A stretch of 64,000 nt of DNA from an uncultured Paracoccaceae bacterium (GTDB lineage Bacteria > Pseudomonadota > Alphaproteobacteria > Rhodobacterales > Rhodobacteraceae): contig CANMQX010000001.1 of NCBI GenBank assembly GCA_947500135.1, positions 1-64,000 of the forward strand, written 5' to 3'. The notes under the pieces were generated by a model. The model was not told the origin of the DNA and made no database searches. It saw nothing but the letters and a program-made list of their open reading frames with translations. The translations under genes were made by a program, and so were the position numbers. This document shows, piece by piece, positions 8,819 to 17,466 of this stretch (positions are counted from its first letter, which is position 1; each line of letters starts with the position of its first letter).

Positions 8819-9724
8819 ATGTTCAAGGATTTCGTGGAAGAACGTATCATAGGCGATGGTGCGACCCTGTTCCTCCGCCGCGCCGGACCTGTCGGTGCGC
8901 CGCCGCTCGTCCTTCTGCATGGATATCCACAGACATCCGCCATGTGGCACGGTGTGGCCCCCATTCTGGCCCGCTCGTTTCAGGTTATTTGCCCCGATCT
9001 GCGCGGCTATGGTCGGTCTGAAAAGCCGATGTCTGATGCAGTGCACGCGCCTTATGCAAAGCGGGCGATGGCCAACGATATTGTCGCTGTCATGCGGCGC
9101 TTGGGCCATGAACGGTTTCTTGTTGGTGCCCATGATCGGGGTGCGCGGGTCGCGCATCGGTTGGGTCTGGACCACCCTGATAGCGTCGCGGCCATGGCAT
9201 TGCTCGACATCGCGCCAACCCGCGAAATGTATGCGGGCACAAGCGCTGCATTCGCGCATGCTTATTGGCACTGGTTCTTTCTAACCCAGCCAAGCCCGCT
9301 ACCTGAACGCATGATTGGCGCAGATCCTGAAGGGTTCTGGAAACTGAAATGCTTCAATCAGGCGCGCGGCGATAATCCGTTTTCACCCGAAGCCTTGGCA
9401 GAATACCTAAATGCCTTCGCAGACCCCGAAGCTATTCATGCAAGTTGTGAAGACTATCGGGCCGCCGCCACGATCGACATCGTACATGATGATGCGGATC
9501 AGGGCCGCAAACTTCACATACCCCTTCTGACCCTTTGGGCGAAACGCGGTGTGATTGAGACTTGCTTTGACGCGCTTGCCCTATGGCGACAGCGGGCTGA
9601 AAGGGTTGAGGGCGAAGCGCTCGACACCACACATTACATGGCCGAAGAAATCCCGGATGACATCGCCGCGCGCGTGTCGGATTTCTTTGCCCGCAACCCA
9701 ATTCACGCAAAGGCAACCGCATGA
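8819..9724 (+). CDS. Alpha/beta hydrolase, fluoroacetate (haloacetate) dehalogenase-like
   Basis: 301 aa from the ATG at 8819, which has an AGGGGGT ribosome site; an in-frame ATG at 8786 is less likely. The alpha/beta hydrolase fold is clear (HGYPQTSAMW, PDLRGYGRS). The residues known from fluoroacetate dehalogenases are all present: nucleophile D106 in HDRGAR, carboxylate-binding R107 and R110, acid D130, base H272, and the halide pocket H151, W152 and Y213. This supports hydrolysis of a short 2-haloacid rather than an epoxide or ester, though natural substrates of such enzymes are often uncertain. It heads an operon with LeuC/LeuD-like genes; its stop overlaps the next start (ATGA). Confidence 0.8.
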   Translation: MFKDFVEERIIGDGATLFLRRAGPVGAPPLVLLHGYPQTSAMWHGVAPILARSFQVICPDLRGYGRSEKPMSDAVHAPYAKRAMANDIVAVMRRLGHERFLVGAHDRGARVAHRLGLDHPDSVAAMALLDIAPTREMYAGTSAAFAHAYWHWFFLTQPSPLPERMIGADPEGFWKLKCFNQARGDNPFSPEALAEYLNAFADPEAIHASCEDYRAAATIDIVHDDADQGRKLHIPLLTLWAKRGVIETCFDALALWRQRAERVEGEALDTTHYMAEEIPDDIAARVSDFFARNPIHAKATA

Positions 9725-11100
9725 GCCGGACACTTTATGACAAACTGGTCGACGCCCATAAGGTGTGCGATCTGCCAGATGGCGACATGCTGATCTATGT
9801 CGATTTCCACATCATGAATGAATACACCAGCCCGCAGGCCTTTTCGGGGCTCGACGCAAAGGGCTTGGACGTTTGGCGGCCAGAGGCGCATCTGGCCGTG
9901 GTCGATCACGTGAATGCAACCCGCAGCAATGAGCCGCATGATACGGCGTCCAAACTCCTGATCGACAATCTGGAAGCCAATTGCACCAAGCACGACATCG
10001 CATTCTACGGTCTGGGCGACCCGCGACAGGGCATTGAACACGTCGTGGTTCCGGAACAGGGGTTGGTCACACCCGGCATGTTAATTGCCTGCGGCGACAG
10101 CCACACGACAACCTATGGCGCATACGGCGCATTGGGGTTTGGCATCGGCACGTCCGAAGTGGAACATGTCCTAGCCACCCAGACGCTGCGCTACAAACGC
10201 ATGAAAACCATGCGGGTGATGATCGACGGCGAAACCGCACCCGGCGTGACGGCGAAAGATATCATCATGAAGGTCGTGCAAGTCGTGGGCGCAGGTGGGG
10301 CCAATGGATTTGCCGTGGAATTTGCAGGTTCCGCCATTCGTGGCCTCGACATGGCCGGACGGATGACCGTTTGCAATATGGCCGTCGAATTGGGCGCCCG
10401 CGCGGCTTTGATCGCAGCGGATGAGGTCACCGAAGCGGCATTGCAAGGCCACTCTCATAGCGGTCAGTTTGCGTTCAACGGGGAGAGCTGGCACAGCGAC
10501 CCTAAGGCCGTCTTTGACAAAGAGGTCACAGTTTCAGGGGCGGATATCGAACCTTTGATCACATGGGGCACCAGCCCGGATCAATCGGTGCCGATCACCG
10601 CACATGTGCCGGTCGCGTCCGACTATGTCTCGCCGAAAGCCAAGGCCGCTTTGGAGCGGTCTTTGCTGTACATGGGGCTAACCGAGGGGCAGTCAGCCCA
10701 GTCGATCGCAATCGACACGGCCTTTATCGGTTCTTGCACTAACAGCCGGATTGAAGACCTGCGCGAGGCGGCCAAGATACTCGAAGGTAGGAAGGTCGCG
10801 GTGGGCGTCGAAGCCATCGTCGTGCCCGGCTCTGCCATGACGCGCATCAAGGCCGAAGCCGAAGGTCTGCGCGCGATCTTTGAGGCCGCAGGTTTTGAAT
10901 GGCGACCCGAGGCGGGCTGTTCTATGTGTCTAGCGATGAATGACGACATCGCGATGGATGGTGAACGCGTCGCCTCGTCAACCAACCGGAATTTTGAGGG
11001 GCGACAAGGGCGCGGCGCACGCACGCACCTTATGTCACCTGCAATGGTCGCGGCGGCTGCTGTCGCGGGGCATCTGGCGGATGTGCGAGATTTCAAATGA
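9721..11100 (+). CDS. Aconitase-family dehydratase large subunit (LeuC-like)
   Basis: 459 aa, the length of LeuC. The three cluster-binding cysteines are present: C339 in GSCTNSR and C400/C403 in CSMC, and the GDSHTTTYGAYGALGFGIGTSEVEH motif region is intact (positions about 121-145). The protein forms a [4Fe-4S] hydro-lyase with the LeuD-like partner. Isopropylmalate isomerase is the default call, but the gene lies in a catabolic, LysR-controlled cluster with a dehalogenase and a TRAP importer and without leuA or leuB. A related activity on a methylmalate- or maleate-type acid is just as plausible. ATGA overlaps join it to both neighbours. Confidence 0.85.
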   Translation: MSRTLYDKLVDAHKVCDLPDGDMLIYVDFHIMNEYTSPQAFSGLDAKGLDVWRPEAHLAVVDHVNATRSNEPHDTASKLLIDNLEANCTKHDIAFYGLGDPRQGIEHVVVPEQGLVTPGMLIACGDSHTTTYGAYGALGFGIGTSEVEHVLATQTLRYKRMKTMRVMIDGETAPGVTAKDIIMKVVQVVGAGGANGFAVEFAGSAIRGLDMAGRMTVCNMAVELGARAALIAADEVTEAALQGHSHSGQFAFNGESWHSDPKAVFDKEVTVSGADIEPLITWGTSPDQSVPITAHVPVASDYVSPKAKAALERSLLYMGLTEGQSAQSIAIDTAFIGSCTNSRIEDLREAAKILEGRKVAVGVEAIVVPGSAMTRIKAEAEGLRAIFEAAGFEWRPEAGCSMCLAMNDDIAMDGERVASSTNRNFEGRQGRGARTHLMSPAMVAAAAVAGHLADVRDFK

Positions 11101-11711
11101 AAGACCAACGGATGACAAAAACGATCAAAGGGATCGCTGCGCCTTTGCCGCTGGCCAATGTCGACACAGACGTGATAATGCCCAAGCGGTTCCTGATAAC
11201 GATCACTCGCGAAGGATTGGCGGACAGCACTTTTGCAGATCTGCGTTTTAATAATGCCGGGGGCCCTCGCCCAGACTTTATCTTGAACAAAGCACCTTGG
11301 GCGCGGGCCAATATTTTGGTTGTCGGTGACAATTTCGGCTGTGGGTCCAGTCGCGAACACGCCGTCTGGGGCATGCGCCAACTTGGTATTGATGCCTGCA
11401 TCGGAACAAGTTTCGCCGGAATATTCTACGACAACGCCCGCAAAAACGGTTTGGCATTGCCGATTGTCTCGCCAGAGACGCGGGACTTGCTTTTGCAAGT
11501 CGCGGGCGACGGTGCCAAGATAACAATCGACGTCAATGGCCGCACGATCACAGCTGGTGACATTCGCGCGCCATTCGAGATGGACGGCGCGACACAAACA
11601 GCGCTGATCCGAGGACGCGATGACACGTTGGACTCCTTGGAACATGCAGGTGCAGTCCGAGGCTATGAGGCAGGATTGAAAAGCGAGATGCGGGTCAGCG
11701 TCATCAAATAG
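11097..11711 (+). CDS. Aconitase-family dehydratase small subunit (LeuD-like)
   Basis: 204 aa, normal for LeuD. It has the swivelling-domain signatures: NVDTDVIMPKRFL near the N-terminus, the DNFGCGSSREHAVW loop and the FAGIFYDNARKNGLALP segment. It supplies the substrate-recognition half of the dehydratase formed with the preceding gene, with which it overlaps by four bases. The product may recognise a substrate other than isopropylmalate, given the catabolic context. Confidence 0.88.
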   Translation: MKDQRMTKTIKGIAAPLPLANVDTDVIMPKRFLITITREGLADSTFADLRFNNAGGPRPDFILNKAPWARANILVVGDNFGCGSSREHAVWGMRQLGIDACIGTSFAGIFYDNARKNGLALPIVSPETRDLLLQVAGDGAKITIDVNGRTITAGDIRAPFEMDGATQTALIRGRDDTLDSLEHAGAVRGYEAGLKSEMRVSVIK

Positions 11712-11730
11712 ACCAATAAGGAAACACAGA

Positions 11731-12615
11731 TTGGACATCAGACAGCTGGAATGCTTCGTCGCCGTCGCGGAAGAACTTCATTTCCGACGCGCAGGCGAAC
11801 GTTTGGGGCTAAGCCAATCGGCTCTTTCTGAACGGGTCGCTGCGTTGGAACATGAACTTGGCGCGCGACTGTTTTTCAGAACAACCCGTCAGGTCAGCCT
11901 GACCCAAGCTGGGTCAGAGTTCGTCCAGGATGCAAAGAGGATACTTGCCGATATCGAAAGGGCGGTCTCCAACGTGCGCCACACCGCCGAATCCGACCTG
12001 CGCCACATCCGCGTCAGCGGGGTCGATGAGGCGATATCAATGCTGCTGCCCAAAGCTTTGCTGGCTTTTCGCAGGACAGACCCGAAGGTCCATGTGCAGG
12101 TATTGGAAACCTCTTCTTCTGAGCAACATTCCCAAGAGTTGATTGGCCATCGCACCGACGTGGCCTTCGTGCGCACCCCGCAACAAGACGATTTTATAAC
12201 CAGTGAACTGCTTCACCGACAGCCCGTCTTGGTGGTTCTTGCCGATACAAATCCACTTTCAAGCTCTGTATCTCTGTCGGCGTCCGATATCGCCAACCAA
12301 CCAATCGTGGGGTACCCCAAGCACGCGCGCCCAATCCTGCACGAAGCATTGTGGAGCGGTTTTCGCAAAATTGGCGCGCAACCAAACATTGTCTGTGAGA
12401 TCATTGATAAGTCCACAATGTTGCAGTTTGTAGCTCAGGGGCTCGGAATTGCGCTGTCATCTGCCTGGGTCAGGAACATCGCCCCCCTAGGTGTTTCTTT
12501 CGTCCCGTTTGAGCCATGCGAAAACCTAATTGACCTCTATGTTGCATTTCGAAAATCGGGAAATTCAGACACCGTGAAAAGGTTCGTCGAAACAATAAGA
12601 ATGAGCGCCGCCTAG
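11731..12615 (+). CDS. LysR-family transcriptional regulator, TTG start
   Basis: 294 aa with the N-terminal winged helix-turn-helix of LysR proteins (RQLECFVAVAEELHFRRAGERLGLSQSALSERVAALE) and a C-terminal co-inducer domain. The reading begins with TTG at 11731 behind an AAGGAAA ribosome site; no in-frame ATG gives a complete helix-turn-helix. It is 19 bases downstream of the LeuD-like gene and is probably the local regulator of the divergent TRAP and dehalogenase operons through the dyad at 8729-8762. The inducer is likely the transported acid or an intermediate. Confidence 0.9.
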   Translation: MDIRQLECFVAVAEELHFRRAGERLGLSQSALSERVAALEHELGARLFFRTTRQVSLTQAGSEFVQDAKRILADIERAVSNVRHTAESDLRHIRVSGVDEAISMLLPKALLAFRRTDPKVHVQVLETSSSEQHSQELIGHRTDVAFVRTPQQDDFITSELLHRQPVLVVLADTNPLSSSVSLSASDIANQPIVGYPKHARPILHEALWSGFRKIGAQPNIVCEIIDKSTMLQFVAQGLGIALSSAWVRNIAPLGVSFVPFEPCENLIDLYVAFRKSGNSDTVKRFVETIRMSAA

Positions 12616-12734
12616 GAAATATTGCGCTGGGCATGAGCAATGCGCGCGTTTTTGCGATTGTTCTTGAAATAGTTCGCATCACTCGCATTCACAGGTTCCA
12701 CTAGGCTTGCTTTAGATTGCTACTAGCGATCTCG

Positions 12735-13849
12735 AAAAATTGCGCCAAATCGTGCAATGCCCGCTCACCTGCAAACTTAGACCACTGGCCTTCAACGTTC
12801 CATTAACAGACACCGTTTGTCTAGCAAGTCAGGCCGTGCGTAAGCACGTTCGACATCAGAGCCTACCTTATGCGCCAAACCCATTTCTGCGATTTCACGC
12901 GGTGCGCTTGCCGTTTCTGACGTCCAGTCACGGAATGTGGACCTGAAACCATGTACCGTTACGGTTTCGACCTGCATTCAACGACTCAAGAATGTCCAGC
13001 ATTTCTTGTGTCAGTGGAACGCGATGCGGTTCGCCCCCTTCATCCGTTCGGCTGGGCAGGTCCAAACCTGCGCATCAAAATCTAACTCGTCCCATTGCAT
13101 GCCCAAGACTTCACTAGTTCTTGAGCCGGTCAAGCATGTAAACCGCAACGCATTCGCGGCCATCGCGTTGCGGGACTATAGGTCAGTATAAAAGGCTGGC
13201 ACGTTTTGCCAGCGCATCGCCTTGTGGTGCTTGGGATTGGCTTTGACCTTTGGCAGGACGCCCGCATCCTTGATTGCCGTCACCGGGTTTTCACCTTCGC
13301 GAAAGCCTTTAGACTTGGCCACATCCAGCACCGTCTTGATCCGCTGCGAAAGCCGCCGCGCCGTTTCATGCTTTTCGGTCCAGATTGGCGACAGGCACAT
13401 TAGCACTTCCGGCTGACCAATGCTGTCAATCGGCATGCGCCCGATCTTGGGAAAGGCATAATCGCGCAAGGTGTTGATCCATTGCTGCCCGTGCTTGGTG
13501 TTCTTCCAAGTCGGCATCCGGTCGATATGCACTTGCTGGGCGATTTCTGCGAAAGTCTGGGTTTCGCGCTGGGCATTAAAGCGCGGGTTCAGGCCCTGCT
13601 TGGCCATGCGCCGATATTCGAGGCCCGGTCGCGGGCTTCGTTGATCGTGACTACATCCGCGCCGCCAAAGCCAAAATCTGTCCGCAGCGGCGCGCCTTGC
13701 TTGTTTTTCTGACCTTTTACCGTAACGCGCGCAATCCAGCGCCGCGCAGCTGATGGATCAACCACCAGATACAGTCCGTTGCTGTCACCATGCTGTCCCG
13801 GCCCTAAATTCACGACCAGCTTCTTTGTCAGTTTGCCAGAAAGCGCCAT
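12735..13849 (-). pseudogene. Broken P4-type tyrosine recombinase (integrase) remnant
   Basis: Read on the minus strand from 13849, pieces of one integrase appear in order. First is an N-terminal DUF4102-like arm-binding part (SGKLTKKLVVNLGPGQHGDSN), then a core-binding part (13607-13176), a stretch after an in-frame TAG (SEVLGMQWDEL), a piece in another frame (EPHRVPLTQEMLDILESL) and a C-terminal catalytic end (VHGFRSTFRDW, 12977-12792). At least three frameshifts, one stop and an apparent deletion between the VPLTQEML and VHGFRS blocks separate them. It is a dead gene of an older island lying just outside the left attachment site of the present element. Confidence 0.88.
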
Positions 13850-13994
13850 ATAAATACCACTACTCATACCGCTCAATGAAGTCATGCACGAGCAATCGAA
13901 AGAAATCCAATACAATGAAGCGAAGCGGTTTCAGCCAATAAAAAAGCAAACTGGCCGCCCAAGGCGATCCATTCAAATCAGTAAAAAAGGTATG

Positions 13995-14009
13995 GTGGCG
14001 GACAGACAG
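13995..14009. repeat. Left attachment site (attL) copy, 15-bp direct repeat
   Basis: GTGGCGGACAGACAG here is identical to 29271-29285, where it covers the CCA and 3' acceptor/T-arm end of tRNA-Ser(GGA). A duplicated tRNA 3' end beside an integrase gene marks the far end of an integrated element. Confidence 0.85.
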
Positions 14010-14019
14010 TCTGGCAATA

Positions 14020-14184
14020 TGGACCTCAGTGCCGCTCTCAAGACCTAACTAAAGGTCAGTAGCTTTCAGATAATATATTGCGTTTTCAAAGTGATGTACC
14101 TAGTTGCCGGATAAGTCCTTGGTTTTGTTCGAATGATGGTTTTCGACGTCAATAGCGAAAAATCTGGACCAAATCTGGACCTTG
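14020..14184. promoter_or_regulatory. TGGACC(T) repeats near the left end, candidate integrase arm sites
   Basis: TGGACCTCAG occurs at 14020-14029 and again at 29201-29210; TGGACCTTG occurs at 14176-14184 and again at 29212-29220. A further TGGACC lies at 14165-14170, and TAAAGGTCA occurs at 14050-14058 and 29173-29181. Matching words just inside both ends are what arm-type integrase or Xis sites would look like. The role is inferred. Confidence 0.5.
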
Positions 14185-14217
14185 AACTGCGTCGGACAAA
14201 CACGGAAACGAACAAAG

Positions 14218-15432
14218 ATGATCACGAAAGACCTCCAATTGAAGTCCCTGCCAAAGGGCAACCACAAAATAATGATGGGACTGCGATACAAATCCAATGG
14301 CGACGGAACTGGCAGCTTTCAGGGTCGCTATACGGTTGGCGGTGATCCCGTCACAATGTCGCTTGGCACCTACCCAACGGTCAGACTTTCTGAGGCTAAG
14401 GATGAACATACGCAGCACCAGCTAGATGCAAGGAAGGGCGTGAACCCCAAGAAAGTGGTTGAGGCTGTCGTGAAGTCCAACCTTTCGTCAGGCACCACCT
14501 TTGCTGACGTTCTGCCCAAAGCGTATGCCGACATTCAACGCGGCTGGAAAAACGGCGGCAAGGGCTATGGGTTCATGACCAAGATGGATGCCGTTGTGAT
14601 CCCGGCAATCGGCGATATGGAGGTTTCCGAAATCCGACCCAAGCACCTCGCCGACATGGCGCGACCTCTTTGGCATGACAAATACCCGACCATCGACAAA
14701 GCGCTGTTGTTCACTGGGCAGGTTCTGCAGTGGGCAGAGCAAAACGACTATGAGGCCGATGGTGGAGCCGCCCAACGCGCCCGCAAGATATTGAAGAAAA
14801 CGACCTATGAGCAAGACAACCAGCGCTCAATGCCGTTTGAAGAATTGCCCGCGTTCTATGCCACGCTTGGCGACAACCCGACTGACCTTGCGTTTCGCTT
14901 GTTGATCCTAACCGGCGTGCGCCCCGGCAATGCGGCAACCGCGCGCTACGATCAGCTTGAGGGGGATATCTGGCACCTGCAACCGGATGACATGAAACGC
15001 AAAGCGGACCATTGGGTGCCGCTGTCCGATGCCGCTTTGGAGGTACTTGCCATGGCTGACGCCCACGCAACGCGCCACGCGGAAGTCACTGGCAACGAAA
15101 AACTGTATCTGTTTCCAAGCGCTGACAGTTGGATGACTGGACATGTATCTATGAACAATTGGACGCAATCCATGCGGCGGGCCAAGATATTCGGTTCAGC
15201 GCACGGAATGCGAGCGACGTTTAAGATGTGGGCCGAATTGACCACACGGTATGACAATCTGCTGATCGAAGAGGTGCTGCACCACGCGGTCAGGGGTGCA
15301 GTTGAGCAAGCCTACATTAGGGGTCACTTGGCAGAGTTGCGCCGCCCGTTAATGCAGGATTGGGCGGACTTTGTGACCGGAAAAACAACAGCCAACGTGC
15401 TATCAGCGGAAGACCTAAAACGGATACGCTGA
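14218..15432 (+). CDS. int: P4-type tyrosine recombinase (integrase) of the element
   Basis: 404 aa from ATG 14218; a TTG at 14182 in the same frame is an alternative. An N-terminal DUF4102-like domain (SFQGRYTVGGDPVTMSLGTYP) precedes a SAM-like core-binding region and the catalytic domain. The catalytic residues are visible: R235 in TGVRPGNA, the MKRK lysine, H329 and R332 in HGMR, a second histidine in LHHAV, and the nucleophile Y366 in EQAYIRG. It catalyses site-specific integration and excision at the 3' end of tRNA-Ser. It lies 210 bases inside attL, followed by its own terminator. Confidence 0.93.
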   Translation: MITKDLQLKSLPKGNHKIMMGLRYKSNGDGTGSFQGRYTVGGDPVTMSLGTYPTVRLSEAKDEHTQHQLDARKGVNPKKVVEAVVKSNLSSGTTFADVLPKAYADIQRGWKNGGKGYGFMTKMDAVVIPAIGDMEVSEIRPKHLADMARPLWHDKYPTIDKALLFTGQVLQWAEQNDYEADGGAAQRARKILKKTTYEQDNQRSMPFEELPAFYATLGDNPTDLAFRLLILTGVRPGNAATARYDQLEGDIWHLQPDDMKRKADHWVPLSDAALEVLAMADAHATRHAEVTGNEKLYLFPSADSWMTGHVSMNNWTQSMRRAKIFGSAHGMRATFKMWAELTTRYDNLLIEEVLHHAVRGAVEQAYIRGHLAELRRPLMQDWADFVTGKTTANVLSAEDLKRIR

Positions 15433-15520
15433 TCACAAGTTTGTAACATAGAAAAAAGATTTCTGGTTCACTTGTGACCGATAAGAACCAAGTGGTTTCA
15501 AACGCTTCAAAAGCAAAACT

Positions 15521-15547
15521 GACCGCCCTTGTGCGGTCTTTTTTTAT
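15521..15547 (+). terminator. Terminator after the integrase gene
   Basis: GACCGC (15521-15526) pairs with GCGGTC (15533-15538), followed by a run of T to 15545. It is about 90 bases after the integrase stop. Confidence 0.85.
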
Positions 15548-15588
15548 GCCTTTTTTGGGATTCGTAGTCACCCAAAAGGACCCAAAAT

Positions 15589-15786
15589 ATGTCTGAAAGA
15601 TACGACAACGCCGATCAACTCCGCGAGCGCTTGGGCGGCATTTCAAAGTCTGCTTTGCAGCGCTACGTCAAGACGCCCGATTTTCCGAAACCCATCATTC
15701 TTGGGCGGCGTCGGTTTTGGCCACACAGCGCTATCGAAGCCTTTATGTCAGCGAAGTTTGAACAGGCGCAGCACGTTCCCGAATAA
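15589..15786 (+). CDS. AlpA-like small DNA-binding regulator
   Basis: 65 aa. The helix-turn-helix with a following wing (LRERLGGISKSALQRYVKTPDF, then PKPIILGRRRFWPHSAIEAFM) is characteristic of AlpA/excisionase-type proteins that accompany P4-type integrases. It probably controls integrase expression or excision. It sits between two terminators, so it forms its own transcription unit with a promoter at about 15550-15585. Confidence 0.8.
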   Translation: MSERYDNADQLRERLGGISKSALQRYVKTPDFPKPIILGRRRFWPHSAIEAFMSAKFEQAQHVPE

Positions 15787-15789
15787 GCA

Positions 15790-15821
15790 AACCCCCGGTG
15801 CGCAAACACCGGGGGTTTTCG
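15790..15821 (+). terminator. Terminator after the AlpA-like gene
   Basis: ACCCCCGGTG and CACCGGGGGT form a perfect 10-bp stem around six bases, followed by TTTTC. Confidence 0.88.
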
Positions 15822-15871
15822 GTTTCCACCACAGAAACGCTCAATTCAAATCGCCACTCACAGGAGAAATG

Positions 15872-16375
15872 ATGTCTCAACATCCTATTCCCCCACACCC
15901 AAAACGTCCAGCAATGCTGCGCAAGGTGACGTTTCTCAACTATCCCTCGTGGCCTCTTGTGCCGCACACAATCTTGAAAGCGCATATTCACTACCTGCTG
16001 GCATCTGGCGAGGTTGATGCATCGACCATCGACATTGCCAAATGGTCCCGCGTGTCTCTTGCCGTTGCGACCAAGTATCGGGTTGCCCTCGCGCGGTTGG
16101 GCGTGGTGTCGATTGAGTATGCCGACAATGGCCAGCGCCGCCCGGTCTATCTGCACCCAAACAAGTTGGCAAAACTGTCAAATTCCGATGGCCCAAAGCT
16201 GATGGAATTGGCCAAACAAAAAGCGTCAAACCTGTTCTCACAAAACACGCAAGAGAACCACGTCTATTCTTTTAAGAAAGAAAGGAAGAGAGAAAAAAAA
16301 GACAGGGTTCAACAACATCAAAGACCTGATGGAAAAACAGGAAGGTCAGCAACCAACCTCAACCTCATTCTTTGA
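15872..16375 (+). CDS. Hypothetical winged-helix-like element protein with an A8 slippery tract
   Basis: 167 aa from the ATG at 15872 (or 15869), behind a CAGGAGAA ribosome site. The middle (DIAKWSRVSLAVATKYRVALARLGVVSIEY, then RRPVYLHPNKLAKL) looks like a winged helix-turn-helix, so a replication or regulatory role is possible. The C-terminus is very basic (FKKERKREKK) and coincides with an A8 run. Deleting or skipping one base there joins a second frame that reads FNNIKDLMEKQEGQQ and runs to a TAA at 16457, overlapping the next gene. The last 20 residues in frame 0 look like shadow sequence, so the true product is probably the frameshifted one, or the gene is mutated. Confidence 0.6.
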   Translation: MSQHPIPPHPKRPAMLRKVTFLNYPSWPLVPHTILKAHIHYLLASGEVDASTIDIAKWSRVSLAVATKYRVALARLGVVSIEYADNGQRRPVYLHPNKLAKLSNSDGPKLMELAKQKASNLFSQNTQENHVYSFKKERKREKKDRVQQHQRPDGKTGRSATNLNLIL

Positions 16376-16457
16376 TGCAGATGGCAGCGACGATGCGGAG
16401 AAAATGGCAAGAGTTGTGACGTTGCTCACTAACCCAGAGGGCAGCGCCAATGGGTAA
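16329..16457 (+). CDS. Possible out-of-frame extension of the preceding gene, or separate 42-aa ORF
   Basis: From an ATG at 16329 the frame gives 42 acidic residues (MEKQEGQQ ... DADGSDDAEKMARVV) ending at 16457. Read upstream it joins the preceding gene after a one-base slip in the A8 run at about 16295-16302. Its end overlaps the start of the next gene by eight bases, as real operon genes here do. Whether it is translated alone, as a fusion or not at all cannot be told from the sequence. Confidence 0.45.
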   Translation: MEKQEGQQPTSTSFFDADGSDDAEKMARVVTLLTNPEGSANG

Positions 16458-17061
16458 CGTTGTCATTCTCAGCCAAGATCAGACGTTGCGCATTATCTGC
16501 GTCCTCAATCTTTCTCGAACCAAAGAAGGCTGGGCAAGCATAGAGGTCAACTATCAGGACCGGGGCCAGCGCGTGGTGACGCCGATTGCATGGACCGGCA
16601 TCACGATCCCGACAACACCCCACGCGAGGCGGTTGATGCAGCAACGGCCTGATGTCTACGCCTATGTTGCGGAATTGCTCGACGGGCGGTCGGTTGTCGA
16701 TGTCGTAAATTCGGCGCGTTGCAATGACTGCAAGAGTTTCCGGGTAGGTCAAATGCTGCCGCGCCCCGCAGCGCAATACGCACCAACCGCCAAATTCGGC
16801 GCGTACATCTTTGAACCGGCGACAACCATGGGCGCTGGTCCTTGGTTGGGATTTCGCATCCTTGGTCCCGGCAAGCGCAAGATGCGGCGTTTCTACGGGT
16901 CGTGGAACGGTGCCACGATCAATGGGCGGGGTTGGTATGAGTTTCGACGCCTGCACGTCATTGCAGCCAACCACATCCGCTGGATGTTGAGGCGAACCAC
17001 ACCAACGGAGTTGTCGGTATTTGCAAGTTGGGCTGATTTGCAACGGAGGATTGTTGCGTGA
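16450..17061 (+). CDS. Hypothetical element protein, 203 aa
   Basis: The start at 16450 overlaps the upstream frame and the stop overlaps the next start (GTGA), placing it firmly in the plus-strand operon. No Walker motifs are present, so it is not a terminase or helicase. Two cysteines in ARCNDCKSF could bind metal with others missing. The C-terminal third is arginine- and tryptophan-rich (GKRKMRRFYGSWNG, HIRWMLRRT), suggesting nucleic-acid contact. I do not recognise the family. Confidence 0.7.
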   Translation: MGNVVILSQDQTLRIICVLNLSRTKEGWASIEVNYQDRGQRVVTPIAWTGITIPTTPHARRLMQQRPDVYAYVAELLDGRSVVDVVNSARCNDCKSFRVGQMLPRPAAQYAPTAKFGAYIFEPATTMGAGPWLGFRILGPGKRKMRRFYGSWNGATINGRGWYEFRRLHVIAANHIRWMLRRTTPTELSVFASWADLQRRIVA

Positions 17062-17297
17062 CTGCTGATCTCTATCTGCGTTTCCATCACGCCGCGTTCG
17101 ATCTGCGCCAGCGTCCGACGCCAGAGGCCGTCTATCTGCAGGCAATGCCGGAAATCTGCGCTGATGACCTCGCCCGCCTCATGGCCCAACGCAACGCCAA
17201 TGTCCGAGCGCGGCGGAAGCCCGGCGCGACCATCCTAACCCGCATAATGCACAAAGGCGCGCCCATTTGGACGCCGCAACCGCTCGAAAGGAACTAG
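17058..17297 (+). CDS. Hypothetical element protein, 79 aa, GTG start
   Basis: It starts with GTG at 17058 inside the stop of the previous gene (GTGA). It is mostly helical in appearance, with a central helix (EICADDLARLMAQRNANVRARRK) and a basic patch. No family is recognised. Its position in an uninterrupted run of coupled small genes is the main support. Confidence 0.65.
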   Translation: MTADLYLRFHHAAFDLRQRPTPEAVYLQAMPEICADDLARLMAQRNANVRARRKPGATILTRIMHKGAPIWTPQPLERN

Positions 17298-17301
17298 CCC
17301 G

Positions 17302-17466
17302 ATGAACCTTGACCAACTTTTCGCTGAACTGGACCGCGAGGCCGAAAGGCGCAAGGCCGCGAAAACAGCCGCTCTGAGCGCCGTTCCTGCCGATCCGGTG
17401 TCACTGGCCGAAAAACCCACACACGGGCCTGAGCGTGCAGAAAATGGGGGGCCTGATGGCCAGTAA
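17302..17466 (+). CDS. Small hypothetical protein, 54 aa
   Basis: ATG 17302 lies four bases after the previous stop, with a GGAAC ribosome site upstream. The product begins MNLDQLFAELDREAERRKAAK, a charged helix, followed by a low-complexity proline/glycine tail. The stop lies inside the next gene (overlap of 11 bases). This arrangement supports a real small gene of unknown role. Confidence 0.55.
   Translation: MNLDQLFAELDREAERRKAAKTAALSAVPADPVSLAEKPTHGPERAENGGPDGQ

Noticed and set aside
10623..11738. 371-codon minus-strand frame across the LeuC/LeuD-like genes
   Set aside because: Both plus-strand genes have complete family motifs and overlapping starts; the opposite frame is a shadow.
16450..17061. 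Terminase candidate in the left operon of the element
   Set aside because: No Walker A/B or nuclease motif is present in this or any neighbouring small protein.
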